64,000 nt of DNA from Prunella strophiata (taxonomy: Eukaryota > Chordata > Aves > Passeriformes > Prunellidae). The DNA is taken from assembly GCA_036583965.1 (NCBI GenBank), contig JAZBQD010000015.1, forward strand, positions 65,440,330-65,504,329. The letters run 5' to 3'. The translations under genes and the position numbers were made by a program. This document shows positions 24,633 through 37,800 of this stretch, one piece after another. How positions within the stretch are numbered: position 1 is the stretch's first letter; each line of letters opens with the position of its first letter. Under the pieces are notes generated by a model. That model was not told the DNA's origin. It saw only the letters and a program-made list of their open reading frames with translations, and did no database searches.

Positions 24633-26844
24633 TTGTGGAAGTTGTCACCTGCAGGAGCAATGCCGAGCTTAGTCTGAGTCTGTTTGCCTCTGAAATAGTA
24701 TTTTGTAATAACAGTGTGATCAAATGTATTTGTAAGCTATATATTTTTATTTGACAAGTTTTCTGATTGGAGTGGACTCTGATCTCATCAGTGTGTGATT
24801 CCAAAGGAAAAAAAGGATAAAGAAAGTGGTTCTCTCTTGAAAGAACTCAGGTAAACTCGTGCAGCCCTAAGCCTTACCAGAGAACTGCCTAGTTTCTAAA
24901 TAATATCTTTATGTAATAATTGATTTAAAGAAAACTACTAGCCACTTTTGAGTAGCACTGACTGCATGCGACTTCCAAAGTCAAAAATAGGCAATCAAAC
25001 CTACTTTATTGCTTTTCCTTTGTCAACTCCAGCAGACATCTGGTGTTCAAAACTGTCTTCTTCACCAGTGTCTACTGACCCTCATCTCAGAGCAGACACA
25101 CAAATGGTCCTGGGTGGTACATGAATCTGTGTCTACATGTATGTGCACACCCCCACAGCATTTGTGTTCAGAATTTTTTGCACACAGATACACAGGACAG
25201 GGCACTTGTGAGTTTAGAGTCACAAGATCCCACTTTGCACACTGTTCAGATTGATATCTGCTTTTGAAAACTTAGTTCTTAAGCGTTGGAAATTTACAGG
25301 AAAATGAAGCAATGATTAATGACAATCCTATTTTCTGGTGTCCCAATTTATTTCTTAAATTACTTTAACATGTGTCCCTTTTATTATAAAAAATTATAAT
25401 ATATAACAATTATAATAATAAAAAATGCAATTTTTTTCAAAGTTTAGTAAGTTTTGTTTTCTCCATTTTTGGTAACAAAAAAGTACCAGTGATTTTCTAA
25501 TTTCTCTGTAGCTATCCTTTGTTTTACTTTTTCTTCTGTGGCTGGCTTACTGTTTTTTCCTGGTAGGAATGCAAAGTTATTTAGCCTTTGTTGCCTCAGC
25601 AATTAAAAAGCATTAGGTCGTGCTCCAGTCTTAGTCCTTTTGGATCTCCTCTTCAGTGCTACTGAGTTGTTTCCAAATATAATGGATAATCATCCTGTGT
25701 TAAGAGAGATGGATTCATTGTGACAGCCCTGTGCTTACTTCTTCATAATGAGTGGATTTTAAATAATTTATGGGCAAAAACCTTCTCCCTTGAAATTTCT
25801 GGCTGTACCTGTCTCCTTGACATCTTAATGAAGTTTTGATTAGTTGAGGACATGTTAAATGTGAGCCAGGAAACATCAGAACCTAAAAATCAGGAGGGAG
25901 AAAGAGAACAATATTGCATCACTGACTAAGACTTCTAACTGCTTTAGTTCTCCTCAAGATTACATGAAGCTAAACTAGAGTCCACTCTGAAAAGATGGGA
26001 TGTGCATGTAGGATAAGACAACCCTTTCCTGCATGTTTTGCACCAAATCCCTAGCCTGTGCACCTACCTATGGTGCCAGAAGCAATAAAATCAAGTTTTA
26101 TGCATTGTTTTGCCATATCTGACAATCATGGATCTAAATCCTGTTCCTGCCTGAAAACTCAGGTTTACACATATGCAGATATTTTCTTTTTTTTTTTTTA
26201 AACTTCTAAAAATCTCTCTAGGGTGAATTTTCCCTGGTATATAAAACTCCTCCAGCAGTAAATTAAATTAAAGTTTGCTTTACAATCTCCCTGTTGTGAA
26301 AAAGTCCCAGGACTGCCTTTATCAGCTCTGTATGATTACACAAGACTGAAAATATCATTACTTTAAGACATCCACCATGCTTTTGTTGATTGTCTGACAA
26401 CCTCTGAGATTTTCTGTGAGTAGATTACTAGGTTGCCTTTTATGTTGATAATTTTTCCTTTTTACTACACCTTCTTGGGAAAGAGAATCTGATCTGATCA
26501 TGGAGAATGTCCTAATGGGACCTGCTGGTGAAATTACGAAACAGAAGAAGATTTTTTATTCCTAGAGATGACATCAAAAAGCAATGAAAGTTATGTACAG
26601 TGTAAATAACTTGTCTTGACAGTGTACAAGGAAAATGGTCACAAACTTATATGCAAATGTCCAGCTGTGTCCAAAAATGAGAGATCAGCCATAAATTCAA
26701 GAAAAATACCACTCTCAGTAAATTTGATGTTTCTTTTCAGACACCATCAAGTAAAGATATGATGAACTAGCCCATTCCTGCCAATTTTCAAGGCTTCTGC
26801 ATGTTGTTAAAGGAATAGGATTTTGACATTTCAGAACTTGTGGT

Positions 26845-26845
<1 letters not shown>
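24633..26845. other. Unique AT-rich non-coding DNA
   Basis: I see no gene or transposon. An extreme AT patch lies at 25378-25437, built from TTATTATAA and TATAATAATAAA-like words, and T runs lie near 26188-26200. Confidence 0.6.
25378..25437. repeat. Extreme AT-rich low-complexity patch
   Basis: About 60 bases consist almost only of A and T, with TTATTATAAAAAATTATAAT-like inverted words. It could unwind easily, but nothing else points to a function. Confidence 0.75.

Positions 26846-26907
<62 letters not shown>
26846..26907. repeat. 62-base T homopolymer
   Basis: An uninterrupted run of 62 T residues follows GTGGTG and precedes CTCTGAG. Read on the minus strand it is a long A tail. An AATAAA hexamer on the minus strand (26964-26959) lies 52 bases upstream of that tail, which leaves open a retroposed transcript end. 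Bird genomes have little poly(A)-type retroposition because they lack active L1, and CR1 does not leave A tails, so a slipped microsatellite or an assembly effect is equally possible. Confidence 0.95.
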
Positions 26908-29900
26908 CTCTGAGTCAATCCAAATTGATTACTTTCCATAAACTGATGTTTCAAAACTTTTATTTTGGAAAAAAACAGCAAATCAGCACTTGTCTGATGG
27001 TATTGGTTTGCCTGAGAAGCCAGTTTCCAGTATGTAAGGCAAGAAGCTGCTCCCTTTATCAGTTCTTGGTGAGAAAAGTGATCCAAGAGCTCTGTGGTCA
27101 TTGGAGGATCTCTGAACTGTGCAGGAGGCAGGCTAAGAGGACTGACTGGTTTGTGCCATGACCTTGGGGATTTCTTGATTCTGACTTTAGTGTCAGGACA
27201 GAGCTGAAAACTGGACTGGTTTCTCTTTAGGGCCTCTTATTATCCATTGGATTTTTCTTTGACTTGTCCTTGTGACTAAAATTATATTTTTATTTTAAAA
27301 AGCCCAACTTTGTCAATTAGGATGTGTTTCCTTTTTCTTCTGTGGGAAACTTGCCATCACTCAAAACACAACAGAAAATTTAATTTCACTGTCCAGATTT
27401 GTTTAGTTAAGGATTCTTGCACTGTGCAGGTGCCTTGCAGGCAGACAGAGCAGTTGAGAGATGGGAGCTTTACAGTTTACTCTAGATCTTCTCAAATTCC
27501 TCATGGAGACCCAGGTAGCTTCAAGCTGTCTCCATGGATGACCAAGTCACTTGAAGGTTCTACTCCATTCTTCTAGTGCCAGTGCTGAACCATGTCAGTG
27601 AATCATGCCATGGGCCCTGTTGCCCTGCACACTCTGCACTGCCCTGCAGGACTCTGATTTCTCCTCCCTGCCACATTAGTCCAGTGGCAGCCAAGTGTGC
27701 TGGTGCTTTCATAAATGTTTGCTGTCATTTATGACCTCCACAAGCTGGTTTCTTAAATGAGAGGCTTGGTATCCTTAGAGAAGAGAGGAATTAGCTGGCT
27801 TTTCTTCTGTTCACCTTCACATGAAATATTTGTAGTGAAAAGCCCAGATCTTGCTCATTCAAATGGAGAGATACTAACTTAATAACTTAAATAAATAACT
27901 TAAATAAACTGAGAGTAAGAACCAATATAAGTATTTTTTTCTTGTTTAAATGTTAACTAGCTCAGCTTAAAGGTTGCTTCTTCCATCCATTTTTGCTTAA
28001 CAAGTTGTTAGAGATACACACAGTTTTTTGAAATGGAAAGTAATGACTCTCCTCATTGTGCTGTTCTAATCTGTTCTGCTCTCAAAGATCTCAGTCTTGC
28101 TTTGTCTTGACTTCTAGCTGTGAACTGCAGTACAGCAGTAGAAAGGTGTATGGAGAAGCTCCTCACACTTAAGGAGTTTTTGGGCACTAAGCCTGTGGAG
28201 CTTTTAGGAGAAGCAGAAACGCTGGGCACCCTCCCTCAGGATGTCTTTTGGTAGTGTTATAATTGCCTCAAAATGCATTGCACCTCAATCCATGCTGCAC
28301 ACCAGAGAAGTTAGGCTGTGGTAAGGAGGATGACAGAGATCAATATCTCTCCTCCCACTCCTCTCCAGTGCTCTTCTGCTAACTTCCCACGTTCAGGCTG
28401 CTGTCTCCAGGGATTATGTTTGTCAGAGTCTGCCACAAGCTACAGCCAGCTGCAGATGTTCCCTTTACACATCTAGATCCAAAAGTTTGTGCCAGAAGTG
28501 GGAGAGCTTATTTTTCCACTTTGGAATAGCTTTGCTGTTTGGTATCAGAATGCAACAGTTCTCAAAAATACCTTGCTTAGGTTTCTTTCCAGAAACACTG
28601 TGATTTCAAATAGTCTGTATTTGCTCATGTAAGGATCATTGTTTTACAGCTGATTAAGATTCTCTTGACCTCAAATGCAAGGTAAAGTAGGCTATGGACT
28701 ACACATAGGCTGAGGCTGACTCAAGACAATAGGTGAAGAGTGTGTCTTGCCACCTTTTAAATGTAATATGGATCAGTCCCAGTCAGCTAAATTGGATTCC
28801 AATGAATATATCTGGTCAATTAATCAGAACTAGGGAGACTTGAGGTATTTCTGTAAGGCAAGGTACTGTATGTCTGACTGTGTCAGCTATTTCTGCTGGT
28901 GAGCTGCAGTAGATTTCTGTGAAAAAGCCACTCCACTGTTCTTTTTGCAGACTTCTACCTAGCCATTGTGCTTGAGAAAAAGGGCTGCATTGCATCTTTA
29001 GATACAGTCTTTTTCCCAGGACAGGGAAAGATTGAACCTTTATCACAAGAATATAAAACCTAAGGGATGCTGTCTTTAATAGTGCATGTTCTGATTCACT
29101 TTGTAAGAACATGGGAATGGGGTGGGTGGTAGAGCATCCCAAACTATTATGAACTTAGAGCTTTGATAAGAAAGGTATGTCTTTATGTTTTGTAAATATC
29201 TGTCATGTAGACTTTCACAGCAAGTAACTATTTTACTAATGGAGAAACCAAAAATAACAGATTGGTTTCTCTTTCAAACAGCATCGTTGAACTAATATTT
29301 TTTTTATTCAAAGGCAGCAGTATAACATGGAGAGGCAAGAAGGTCCTTTTGACATTTTGTGAATGTTAGAGGAGTGTAGTAGCAAGGTGAGGTTTGCAAC
29401 GTTTCAAAGCCTTATTTGTTCTTCAGTATTTATTTGTCTCATGTCTTTGTGCAAAGAGGCAATGTCAAGGGAAAAATAAGCGTTTAAGTATTTTAAAGTG
29501 TTCTTTTAGGATTCATTTCTGAGAGAACAGAATCCTAAATGTCCGACAATGTTTGATTGTTCCCTGTGAAATCATCATTAAGAATTAGCCTCATTTGATA
29601 TTTTAAGCACTTACACCTATCCAAAGAAAGTCAAGCGAAAAATTACCTAGATTAATTTTTTTAAGTTTATCTTTTTCTGTAAAAAATGTCACTATGCCAT
29701 TTTTTGAATGCTCTTATGCAGGCTGCATTGAGTATTGGTATATCCAAAGCATATCCAAGGCTTCACTTTGACTTCTCCTTTTATGAATGCTTTAGAAAAC
29801 CTCCCAAAATATTATTATAAGGCATCACAAAAACTCTGCTACTGGTTTCATTAGTAACCAACCAGCCTAAACAAGTTTCTGATGTCTTAAACTGTGCTGT

Positions 29901-30107
29901 CTAGCAGTGCTTGGAACCACAGTCAGACTGCAACTGCATTATGCAACGAGGCATAGAGCAGAGAACCACTTAGATAAATGTTCTGTCTCTCATGGGTCCA
30001 TGCTCTTAGCTGGCTTTTACAGAAGTGCATTTTGGAAAGTCATCTCCAGCTGTGCCTGGGTGTGCAGCTGTGAGACTCAGTTCTCCCTCACAGCACTGTC
30101 CTTGCAG
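26908..30107. other. Unique non-coding DNA
   Basis: I recognise no gene or mobile element. The only repeat is a short tandem AACTTAAATAAAT-like array at 27876-27909. 29480-29700 is AT-rich, with ordinary homeodomain-like words. Confidence 0.55.
27876..27909. repeat. Short tandem AT-rich repeat
   Basis: Roughly two and a half copies of an AACTTAAATAAAT unit are placed head to tail. It is a minor simple repeat. Confidence 0.75.
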
Positions 30108-30232
30108 GTGTCTGTAGCCAGGCACAGAGAATTTAAACAGGAACTTCCAGAGATTAAAACAGAACAACTGCTGAAACTCCCTCCAAAACCTTAATCCAGC
30201 CACCCCTGCTAACTTTCTGCAGCTCAAATAAA
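30108..30232 (+). other. Weak candidate terminal exon with poly(A) signal
   Basis: A strong acceptor (CACAGCACTGTCCTTGCAG) ends at 30107. The frame that follows opens with VSVARHREFKQELPEIKTEQ and continues LLKLPPKP to a TAA at 30192-30194. An AATAAA hexamer follows at 30227-30232, and a GT-rich stretch (AGTGTGTGATGTTTCCTG) lies just downstream. These are the parts of a last exon in the right order, with a very short 3' untranslated region. I do not recognise the peptide and found no matching upstream exon. It could be a chance combination or the end of a long non-coding transcript. Confidence 0.18.
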
Positions 30233-30704
30233 AGGTCTACATATAGTGTGTGATGTTTCCTGTCCTCTGGGAACCGTGTAAAGGAGTGCATCAGTAGTAT
30301 TCTCCTGTGGAGGGGCTGGGCTGTGTTCATAAGCTCTGCAGACAATGGACATGGCACAAAAAAATCAGCAAAGGCAGTGGCTTAGTCCAGTCATATGCTC
30401 AAGAAACTGTGAAAAAGGGGAGATAATAAAAAGATTTTATCTCTACCTTTCTTTTTTCTTTTCTCCCCCTCATTTTAAAGACACTGTAATTGTGAAGGCT
30501 GCTTTATTATATTATAGGAATGATTTTATGATATTAATTATATTCTATGCCAGAAGAATCAGAGAAGAACTTAATTTAGGTACAAGGATTTAATTCCAGA
30601 ATGTTTTAATTCTTTGTGTTATGGCAGTATGAGTATATGCTGAGGCTAGATAACCACTTGGTGGTATTATTGTTTGGTATAATTCTTTCTATGAGAGGTC
30701 ACAG

Positions 30705-31387
30705 ATGAGGAGAGTTTTGTCTGACATGCTTTTTCTTTTGGTTTTTTTTGTTTGTTTGGAGTATTCTTCTTTTTTATTGTTGGTTAGCAGCATTTTTTGT
30801 TGTGAAACGGCTTCGAGATTCCTATTTCCTACTGAAGTGATTAAGAGAAGTCAAAAGATTTGGCAACCTGTCATCATCCTCTTCTCTGACAGTAGTTTTG
30901 TTACTTGAAGGAAGCGATTTGCAAATAATATCAAGTGTAAATTGAGCAGAGAAGGTCCCTTGATTGCTGCTCAGTCAGATTTTTCTAAATCTTCCACACG
31001 AAAAGCTTGTGCTGCTCTGACTGACAGGGCAATTTCAGCAAGTAATGAGTAAAGATGGATGTCCCTGAGCAGTTAATCAAATTTCTTTTTGGCAACACTC
31101 TCTGTCAATATTTGAGGCTGTCATTTTAATTGTTTCAGATTCCAGGTGAAGGAGGATCATAGCCATGGATTCCCCTTGTGCTAGATGATATAAATCTTGG
31201 TGATAGTAATAGATGCCCAAAGAGGAAGTGGACTTCTGAAGTACATTCTCTTAATGGGAATCAGTGTGCTTCCAACTTCATCAGGATGTGTGCAAATGGC
31301 TTCTGCTCTTGCAGAGTTGGTTGTAGACCAGGTACAATTGCTTGCTGCAACTGGAAAAAATGCAAGCTAAAGGTAACCACAAGCTAA
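30705..31387 (+). pseudogene. Possible remnant of a small secreted cysteine-rich peptide gene
   Basis: A strong acceptor (ATTTTAATTGTTTCAG) ends at 31138. From 31139 one phase-0 frame runs to a TAA at 31385-31387, broken only by a TAG at 31160-31162. Its end holds nine cysteines in about 50 residues. Near the end it reads CASNFIRMCANGFCSCRVGC and then RPGTIACCNWKKCKLK. The spacing C-x7-C-x4-C-x5-C-x6-CC (leaving out one extra Cys) is close to, but not the same as, the beta-defensin rule C-x6-C-x3-5-C-x9-10-C-x6-CC. About 430 bp upstream, at 30705, an ATG opens a basic then hydrophobic stretch (MRRVLSDMLFLLVFFVCL) like a signal peptide, but that DNA is T-rich, so the hydrophobicity is cheap, and I see no good donor after it. 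The in-frame stop suggests a dead copy if it was ever a gene. Confidence 0.18.
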
Positions 31388-31845
31388 AATTCTTATTAGT
31401 TGTCTTTGTTTCGGAACATCTTTGTTCTGAAATATCTTCTCAGATCTTCTGTCTTTCCACTTTGTATTCCTCCTTATACATGCAACAGTCCTGCTGTCCC
31501 ACTGGCATGAGTGGAGGAGAGCTAGCTCAAACCTCTGCCTGGCTCTGAATTTGTTTGGATCTTTTGATTCTTTCAAAGCAGACAGCTGACCTTGGAGGGA
31601 GTAGCAGAGATCTGAAGCAGCAGTGCAGTAATTCAGCCAGTTCTGTCAGCAGTTTCCTACATTGCAAAACCTGACAAATCTTACTGCCAGCATTCAGAAT
31701 TAGTCTTTGGAAGATCCTATCTGGCAACAGTGCACGAGATGCACAGCCTTTGCTTTGCATCAAGGCAGAACTGCAAGCAGGTAGTTTGTGCTCCTACACA
31801 GACATGAGTTTTCTTACATGCTGCAAATATTTGCTGTTTAATTTT

Positions 31846-31861
31846 ATATTCATATGAATAT
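31846..31861. repeat. 16-bp perfect palindrome
   Basis: ATATTCATATGAATAT is its own reverse complement. It sits in AT-rich DNA, where such words are not rare. Confidence 0.85.
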
Positions 31862-34800
31862 GTATGCATATGCTCAGAAAAGAATCACAGAATGAAGAAA
31901 TCTCCAGGAGATAGAGTGAAGAGTGTGACACAGTGAGAATGCCAGATACAATCTTTGTTATGTGCTCATTTAAAACACAGTTTATCCTGTACAGCTTTAT
32001 ATACTTGTGTTTATGCATGCTTGTGTGTGGGCATGCATACATATATTTTATCTATATGTGTGGCTTCACTTACTGCAACTTGACGTGTGATGTTACAAAA
32101 TTTACGGCTGAAAATGGCAGAGGAAACAGAATTCATCAAGAGGAAGAAGACAGCAGATACAAAAGCTCCAGGAAACTCTTATGAGACATGGGAATGTACA
32201 AAGAGCATTCTGTCACTACTCAACACCTGATCAGGCCTAGGAGACCAATGCCTATCTCTTTTTTAGCAGTAATCTATAAATCTGTCTGAAACACTGAGGG
32301 TTCATGCATTTTTGCTCAGCTATACCCCACAGTCCTGTTAAAATCAAGGAAGATTTGAAGACAGAAGTTAGCCCTAAGAAAGATGTGGCAAGAGCCAAAT
32401 CTGGCTTGGTCATTTGTTGTGGGATAAAGCATGGTTATACATTTAAACTTTTGTTGCTGGCATTCAGCATTTGGGCAGGCACAAAAATTCACTAATGTAG
32501 TTATGGTCATGTTTATAAGTGGATTTCACCCCACATATTCTGAGTGCCTGTGATGAGTTATGTTAATTATATTGTGTTGGGACTGCATCTGAAGGGAGAA
32601 TGGGGTATGTTTAAGGTCAGTATATTTTATGTTTAGTTTTTGTTGTCTCCAAATGGATAAATGCTCTCACAAACCATGCAAGAGTTCATTTTTAAGGCTT
32701 TCATCTTCTCAAGAATAAGAATTTCAGTGTATGAGCAGAAAAGCAAAACCCAAAATTCACTCTTTTCCAAGATATAAACCTTAATATCCTTTTTTTCTTG
32801 CAGATAGAATGTTTTTCTGCTGTTATGCTTCTTTGGTCTTTCTTGGTCTTTACATCTAGCAGCTGAGCCCTCACCTTAAGGTTGCAATATCACAGTAAAA
32901 ATATTTAACTTCATACACTGAAAGCTTTTTTGCACTTTATGGCCAACCAAAACTAATAAAATAAGTCAGAGTGTCAAGTGAGCAGCTCCTAGCAGGGTCA
33001 GAAAACACACCAGATCTTTTACCAGGCATTTAATCACCTAAGTTTGATTTCACTCATGAAGGGTTCTAGATGAAAACTTCATTTCTCTTGCTGAACCTTT
33101 CTGTCCTGATGCCAACGTGGCAGTCCCTGCACTTTGGTGTGGGATGACCACTTTACTAATGTTCATGCATGAAGGGTTAGCAAGGGAGGAAACTTTAAGA
33201 CAACTTGCAGCTTGGAAATGAGTGTTTTAGCTGTTCCCCTTTGAACCTGATGCTATGTTAGGAGATAGGAGATACTGTTTCTTCAGTTTGGTATGGTAGC
33301 ATCTCACTGGCCCTGGACCAATTGGTGACAGAGCTGCAAATAAGCTGAGATACTGAGCAAGGAACAAAAGCCACTAGGGCACAAGTGGGTGTGATGAGAG
33401 AAGTGAATCTCTAGCTAGTGCTCACAGGTGCACACAAGTGATCAGCATTTTGTCTAACTTCTCAAGACCTGACAGATGGTGAAGTGCTTGTGCAATGAAG
33501 ACTCATCCCTGGAACATTTATTCAGAGAAGGGGAATAAATATTTTTCAGCTGAACATCCCTTTGAAATGCAAACCATTATCTTTGCAGGCTTCAGTTATG
33601 AGCCTGTGCCTATAACAATTCTTCTCAAGGACTGTGCCAAACACAGTGGATAAATTCTAGATCTAAAAGGCAAACCACAATCCTTTAAAATAAACATCTC
33701 AACCAACCTAAGGAAAAACCAACAAAGAGCAGCAAAATTAATAAAATATCAAGAAATGGAAGCAATCTCCTGAAATCTGAGAGCTGAATAGATGTGTATA
33801 GTAAAATAGCTATAAATGAGACATATACATTGCTGCAGTTAAAAGACTGAGAATATTTCAAAGTTAGGTTTCACAGACAAAATATTTTTCAAAGTCAGTG
33901 GCTCTAAAGGTGAGGAAGAAGTCTCCAAAGTTTGAGAGAAAAATATTTCCCCCAGTTTGGAATGTAGTTGAAAAGGAATGAGCCTTATCACAAAAGGCTA
34001 AGGAGCAAGTTAGAAAACACCTTCAATCCTTGCCTGCTGCAGATGACCCTGATTGACTTTGAGACACTAACAAAAGCTTAATCTTGTTTGCAGTGTATTG
34101 AGAGATGGCTGGAACAGATTGACTGTGAAAGGGTAGTCTCTGAGCTGAGCTCAGAATGAAGCATGAAAGGTAAATTGTTTTAAAAGTTCCAAAAACCATT
34201 ACATTTTCCCTTGTAACTTTGCTTAAACCTTTTAAATTCTTGTCTGCCCCACAAAGGCACAAAGCAAATGCAATCGCTTTTGCACCCCAAGGAAAATTTC
34301 AGGAGTTCTATTGGGTAGCTGGATGTAGATGGGGAAGGATTGAATAATTCAGCCAGTGAGAGCAAGAATTCTATCTCTGACACAACAAAAAAAGTATTAA
34401 AAACTAGAAATACCTCAGACAACAGGTATTTACTGTCATTAACAAGTTGGATCTTTATTGGTAACTAGTCCAGCACCCAAGCTCATTACTAAAGACACAT
34501 TCTTACAGGAAAGTAAAAAGAAATTTCAAAAAAATTTGTCAGCTCCAGGAGAGCAGAGAATGAGTTTTCCTCACAGAAGTTCTTGGAAGCTGCTGTCAGC
34601 TTTCCTTCTGTGAGAGAAAGAGGAAAGTTAGCTGTGGTGGCTTAGTAGTGTTACTGCTCAGGGCAGGTTTCCTGTTCTCCTAAGTAGCTAAAACACATGC
34701 TTAATGAAAAAATAAAAAAGTGATTAGTCTTTCTTTAGTGGCATGGAGTTGCAGCCTTGCAGCTAGGAAGAAACAGCATGGAGTTAAACAAGCCTGCCTC

Positions 34801-37800
34801 TATTAAACAAATCTGACTTGTACTGGTGTTTACCACTGCCTCTGGTAAAAATACTGCTCTTAGCCAAGATTTGTATCTGTTTTTATGGCAGCATTGTGGA
34901 GTTTCAGGTCTTGACCATCTGAAGTGAAGACAGACTTTAATGTGTGGAGAGGTGAGTGGGGAAGGAGTCAGGGCAGTGAATGCCCAGTAGAGGCATTGCT
35001 CTGTCTGATCTGGGACATTGAGCATATGGCAGATTTACAGGGAGCTTAACAACTCTACACTGTGCTGTACAGTGCAGGGAAATTTCCTTTTCTACCTTAG
35101 GATGCTTCCACCTCCAGTCAGTGTCTTTTGTACCTTTATACCTCAAATGCCACATACCTCTTTGGAGGGGGGCAGACCTAACCATGCCAATCAGGGTCTG
35201 CTTTTAGAGGTCCTATTTAGCATACCTTGCAATAAGGAATAATTATTTCCCTTTAGACTTTTCTTCAAATTTTCCACTCTTTTCTTTTCAGAGGTGTTTT
35301 ATTTATCAGAGCATGAATTTATACATCTGAGATCAGAGTGCTTCATGCTTTGCTTCAACACAGATTCTTAGAAATAAGAAACTATAAGAAAGGCAAGTAT
35401 AATTGAATTCTTGCCCTGGCAGTCTACTGGCTTTGTGGTTCTCCCTTTGATTCAGAGGTCTTGTATTTTATCTATTCCTTTCAAGGTTTTTTCATTTTTC
35501 TCTCAGAATTTGTTACTTGTCTTGAAAAGGCAACACCCCTACCTGATGTTGCTTTCCCCCAAAAACATACCTACTTTCTTTTATTTTTCCTATCCTAGTA
35601 TCAGTTTAAGGCAGGAGTGCTTTAAGTCTTTCCAGCTAAATAGCCAAAATTCATTTTTGTCTAGCAACCAAATAGTTTTTCCAAGCACTTTCCCTCAGTA
35701 CTTCAAGTGCTAAGCCCAAGGCAGTTGTCTCATTCCTGTAGCAGGCTATGCTGCTCCCACTGTCTGTTCATTTAACCCTGCTCTGTGCTCCCCTCTGCCC
35801 TTGCCCCCCAGCAGCACTGGGTGCTGGGATATCATGGACAAAGTAGAAGGTGAGGAATGGCATGACCTCGTTTCCTTCTCTTTGCATCAGGGAGGAAGAG
35901 GAAGGATAAGGCTGAAGTTGGAGGCAAAGATGTGGTTGAAGAAGTTGGGGTCACCAATTGTCTGAGCACCTTGGGAGCTCCTGTGAGATTTAGAAAGTGT
36001 GTGAGTTTGCACACACCCACTTCTCTCCTTTTCACACGTACACATGTAGAAGTGTAGGCAGACAATCATTGTCCATCTTGCTGTAATTTTTCTGTCACAA
36101 ATCCAGCCTGGAGCCCACTGAAGTCATGGAAAGAAGTGATCTCCACTAACACAACTTCAATCCTTCATCAATGCAGCTCACACAAGTACTCTGTTCTGTT
36201 TTTACTCTGGATTGAAGAACAGCCATGCTGTCACACAGGGTCACCCCTTACATCCATCCTCTGGACAGTATTTCAGCATGACCTGTGCTTACATAACATT
36301 GTATAACAAAGCTCCTACTTCTTTTAAAAGCAGAGAAAGAACAGAATTAATACCACCAGTTTGTGGTAAACCTCAGAGAAACTCTGTCAATGTTTTATAC
36401 TGCTTTCCATTTTAAAGCTTGTACTTTTAAGTGAATGCAGGAGTATTTTTTGGTGTTGATTTAAACACAGTAAGGAATGTGTCTGCTGTTTCTTCCATTT
36501 AATGCCTATTACAGAACAAGTTTTTTCTATACATTTCTTATCTGATCTGGTTTCCTGCTGTGATCATCTAATGCCTTCACTTCTCCAGAAACAGTGACAC
36601 CCTTCAGGAATTACATGTTCTGATTTTGGAGAGTGGCTAATAAGTATGGCTAAACTTAAAACACTCAAGAAAGGTAGTCAGGGTTTCCAGAGAGCTGATG
36701 ATATATCAGGCATTTTTCCTCTCTTTGAAGAGTTTTCCTGCCTTTGATCTTTAGGACTAAAATCATGATTGTATTAATACAGCCCATGGGAAGTTGAAGT
36801 ATATAAATTGCATAACCTGTGAGTATGATCACAGGAACATTTTATTTCAGATAAGAAATTTCTTTCTTTTTTTTCCACTCTGTTTAGAATTGTTATACAT
36901 AAAACATATTTTTATCTATATCTATAAAATATGTAAAATTACTTAAAATTGCCTCTTATTTTCTTTCCTGTTTTGTGATGATCCTATTCCCTCCAAGCTC
37001 CTGTAGGCACTATGTACTGTCGTTGTGGCTTCCATGTCTTCCAGTAAGGACTGGCACCTTTGGACAGCTGGATTGTTGCTTCAACAAATTCTTCCTTCAT
37101 GTCCAAACACATGCATGCACATACTTCATGTTTTGGGCATGCTGCCACCACCATGGGTGCACAGACCCCTCATTTTGGGGAGTGCTACCTGCCTGAGAAA
37201 TACTGGAGTAGCATGAGGCAGAGTGCAGAGGGGTACAGGTGTAGTGAGGACAGAAAAGGTGTCCTAGGCTGAGAGTAGCCTCAACTCACTATTTCTTTTT
37301 TCAGAACATGAACTTTGTGGATTGTTAAGGCATTCTATTAGGCTAATTTTAAATCCTTGACATTCTGGTGGTTTTAAAAACTTCACTTCTAGAAGACATT
37401 GTCTCTCTGAATTTTCAGTGTGATGCCCAAAGTCCAATCTTAAACATGTTTTTGTTTGAATATTCTAAAATTTTTGTGGGGTCTTTCTGTACAATAACAC
37501 CCTGTTGATGTGGGAACACATGATATAGAGATGTCTTATAATATTAACTAGAAATAAATCTTTTTCTTGATTTTTTTTTTGTTACAATCCCACCTACAAA
37601 TTTAGATTACCAAAGGGGAAAGACAAATTTAAATTACTGAAGGAGAAAAGAAATTGCTAGGCCATCATGTTAGTGGAATCTATAATTTTTATTTCTTTTT
37701 TTAGCCAGAAGGCTTAAATTTTTTAGGTGTTTGCTAATGCGAGATGTTCCATCAAAGGACCAGCATCTCAGTAATAAACTGTTAAACCTAAATTGAATGG

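Noticed and set aside
26715..27101. Open frame with a long lysine run (minus) or phenylalanine run (plus)
   Set aside because: It only reads through the 62-base T homopolymer.
31878..31900. AGAATCACAGAATGAAG, similar to a reversed CR1 tail
   Set aside because: The neighbouring bases do not continue into the CR1 3' end, so the match is too short.
34905..34950. GAGAG|GTGAGT donor with an upstream GTTTTTATGGCAG acceptor
   Set aside because: All three frames of the enclosed segment contain stops.
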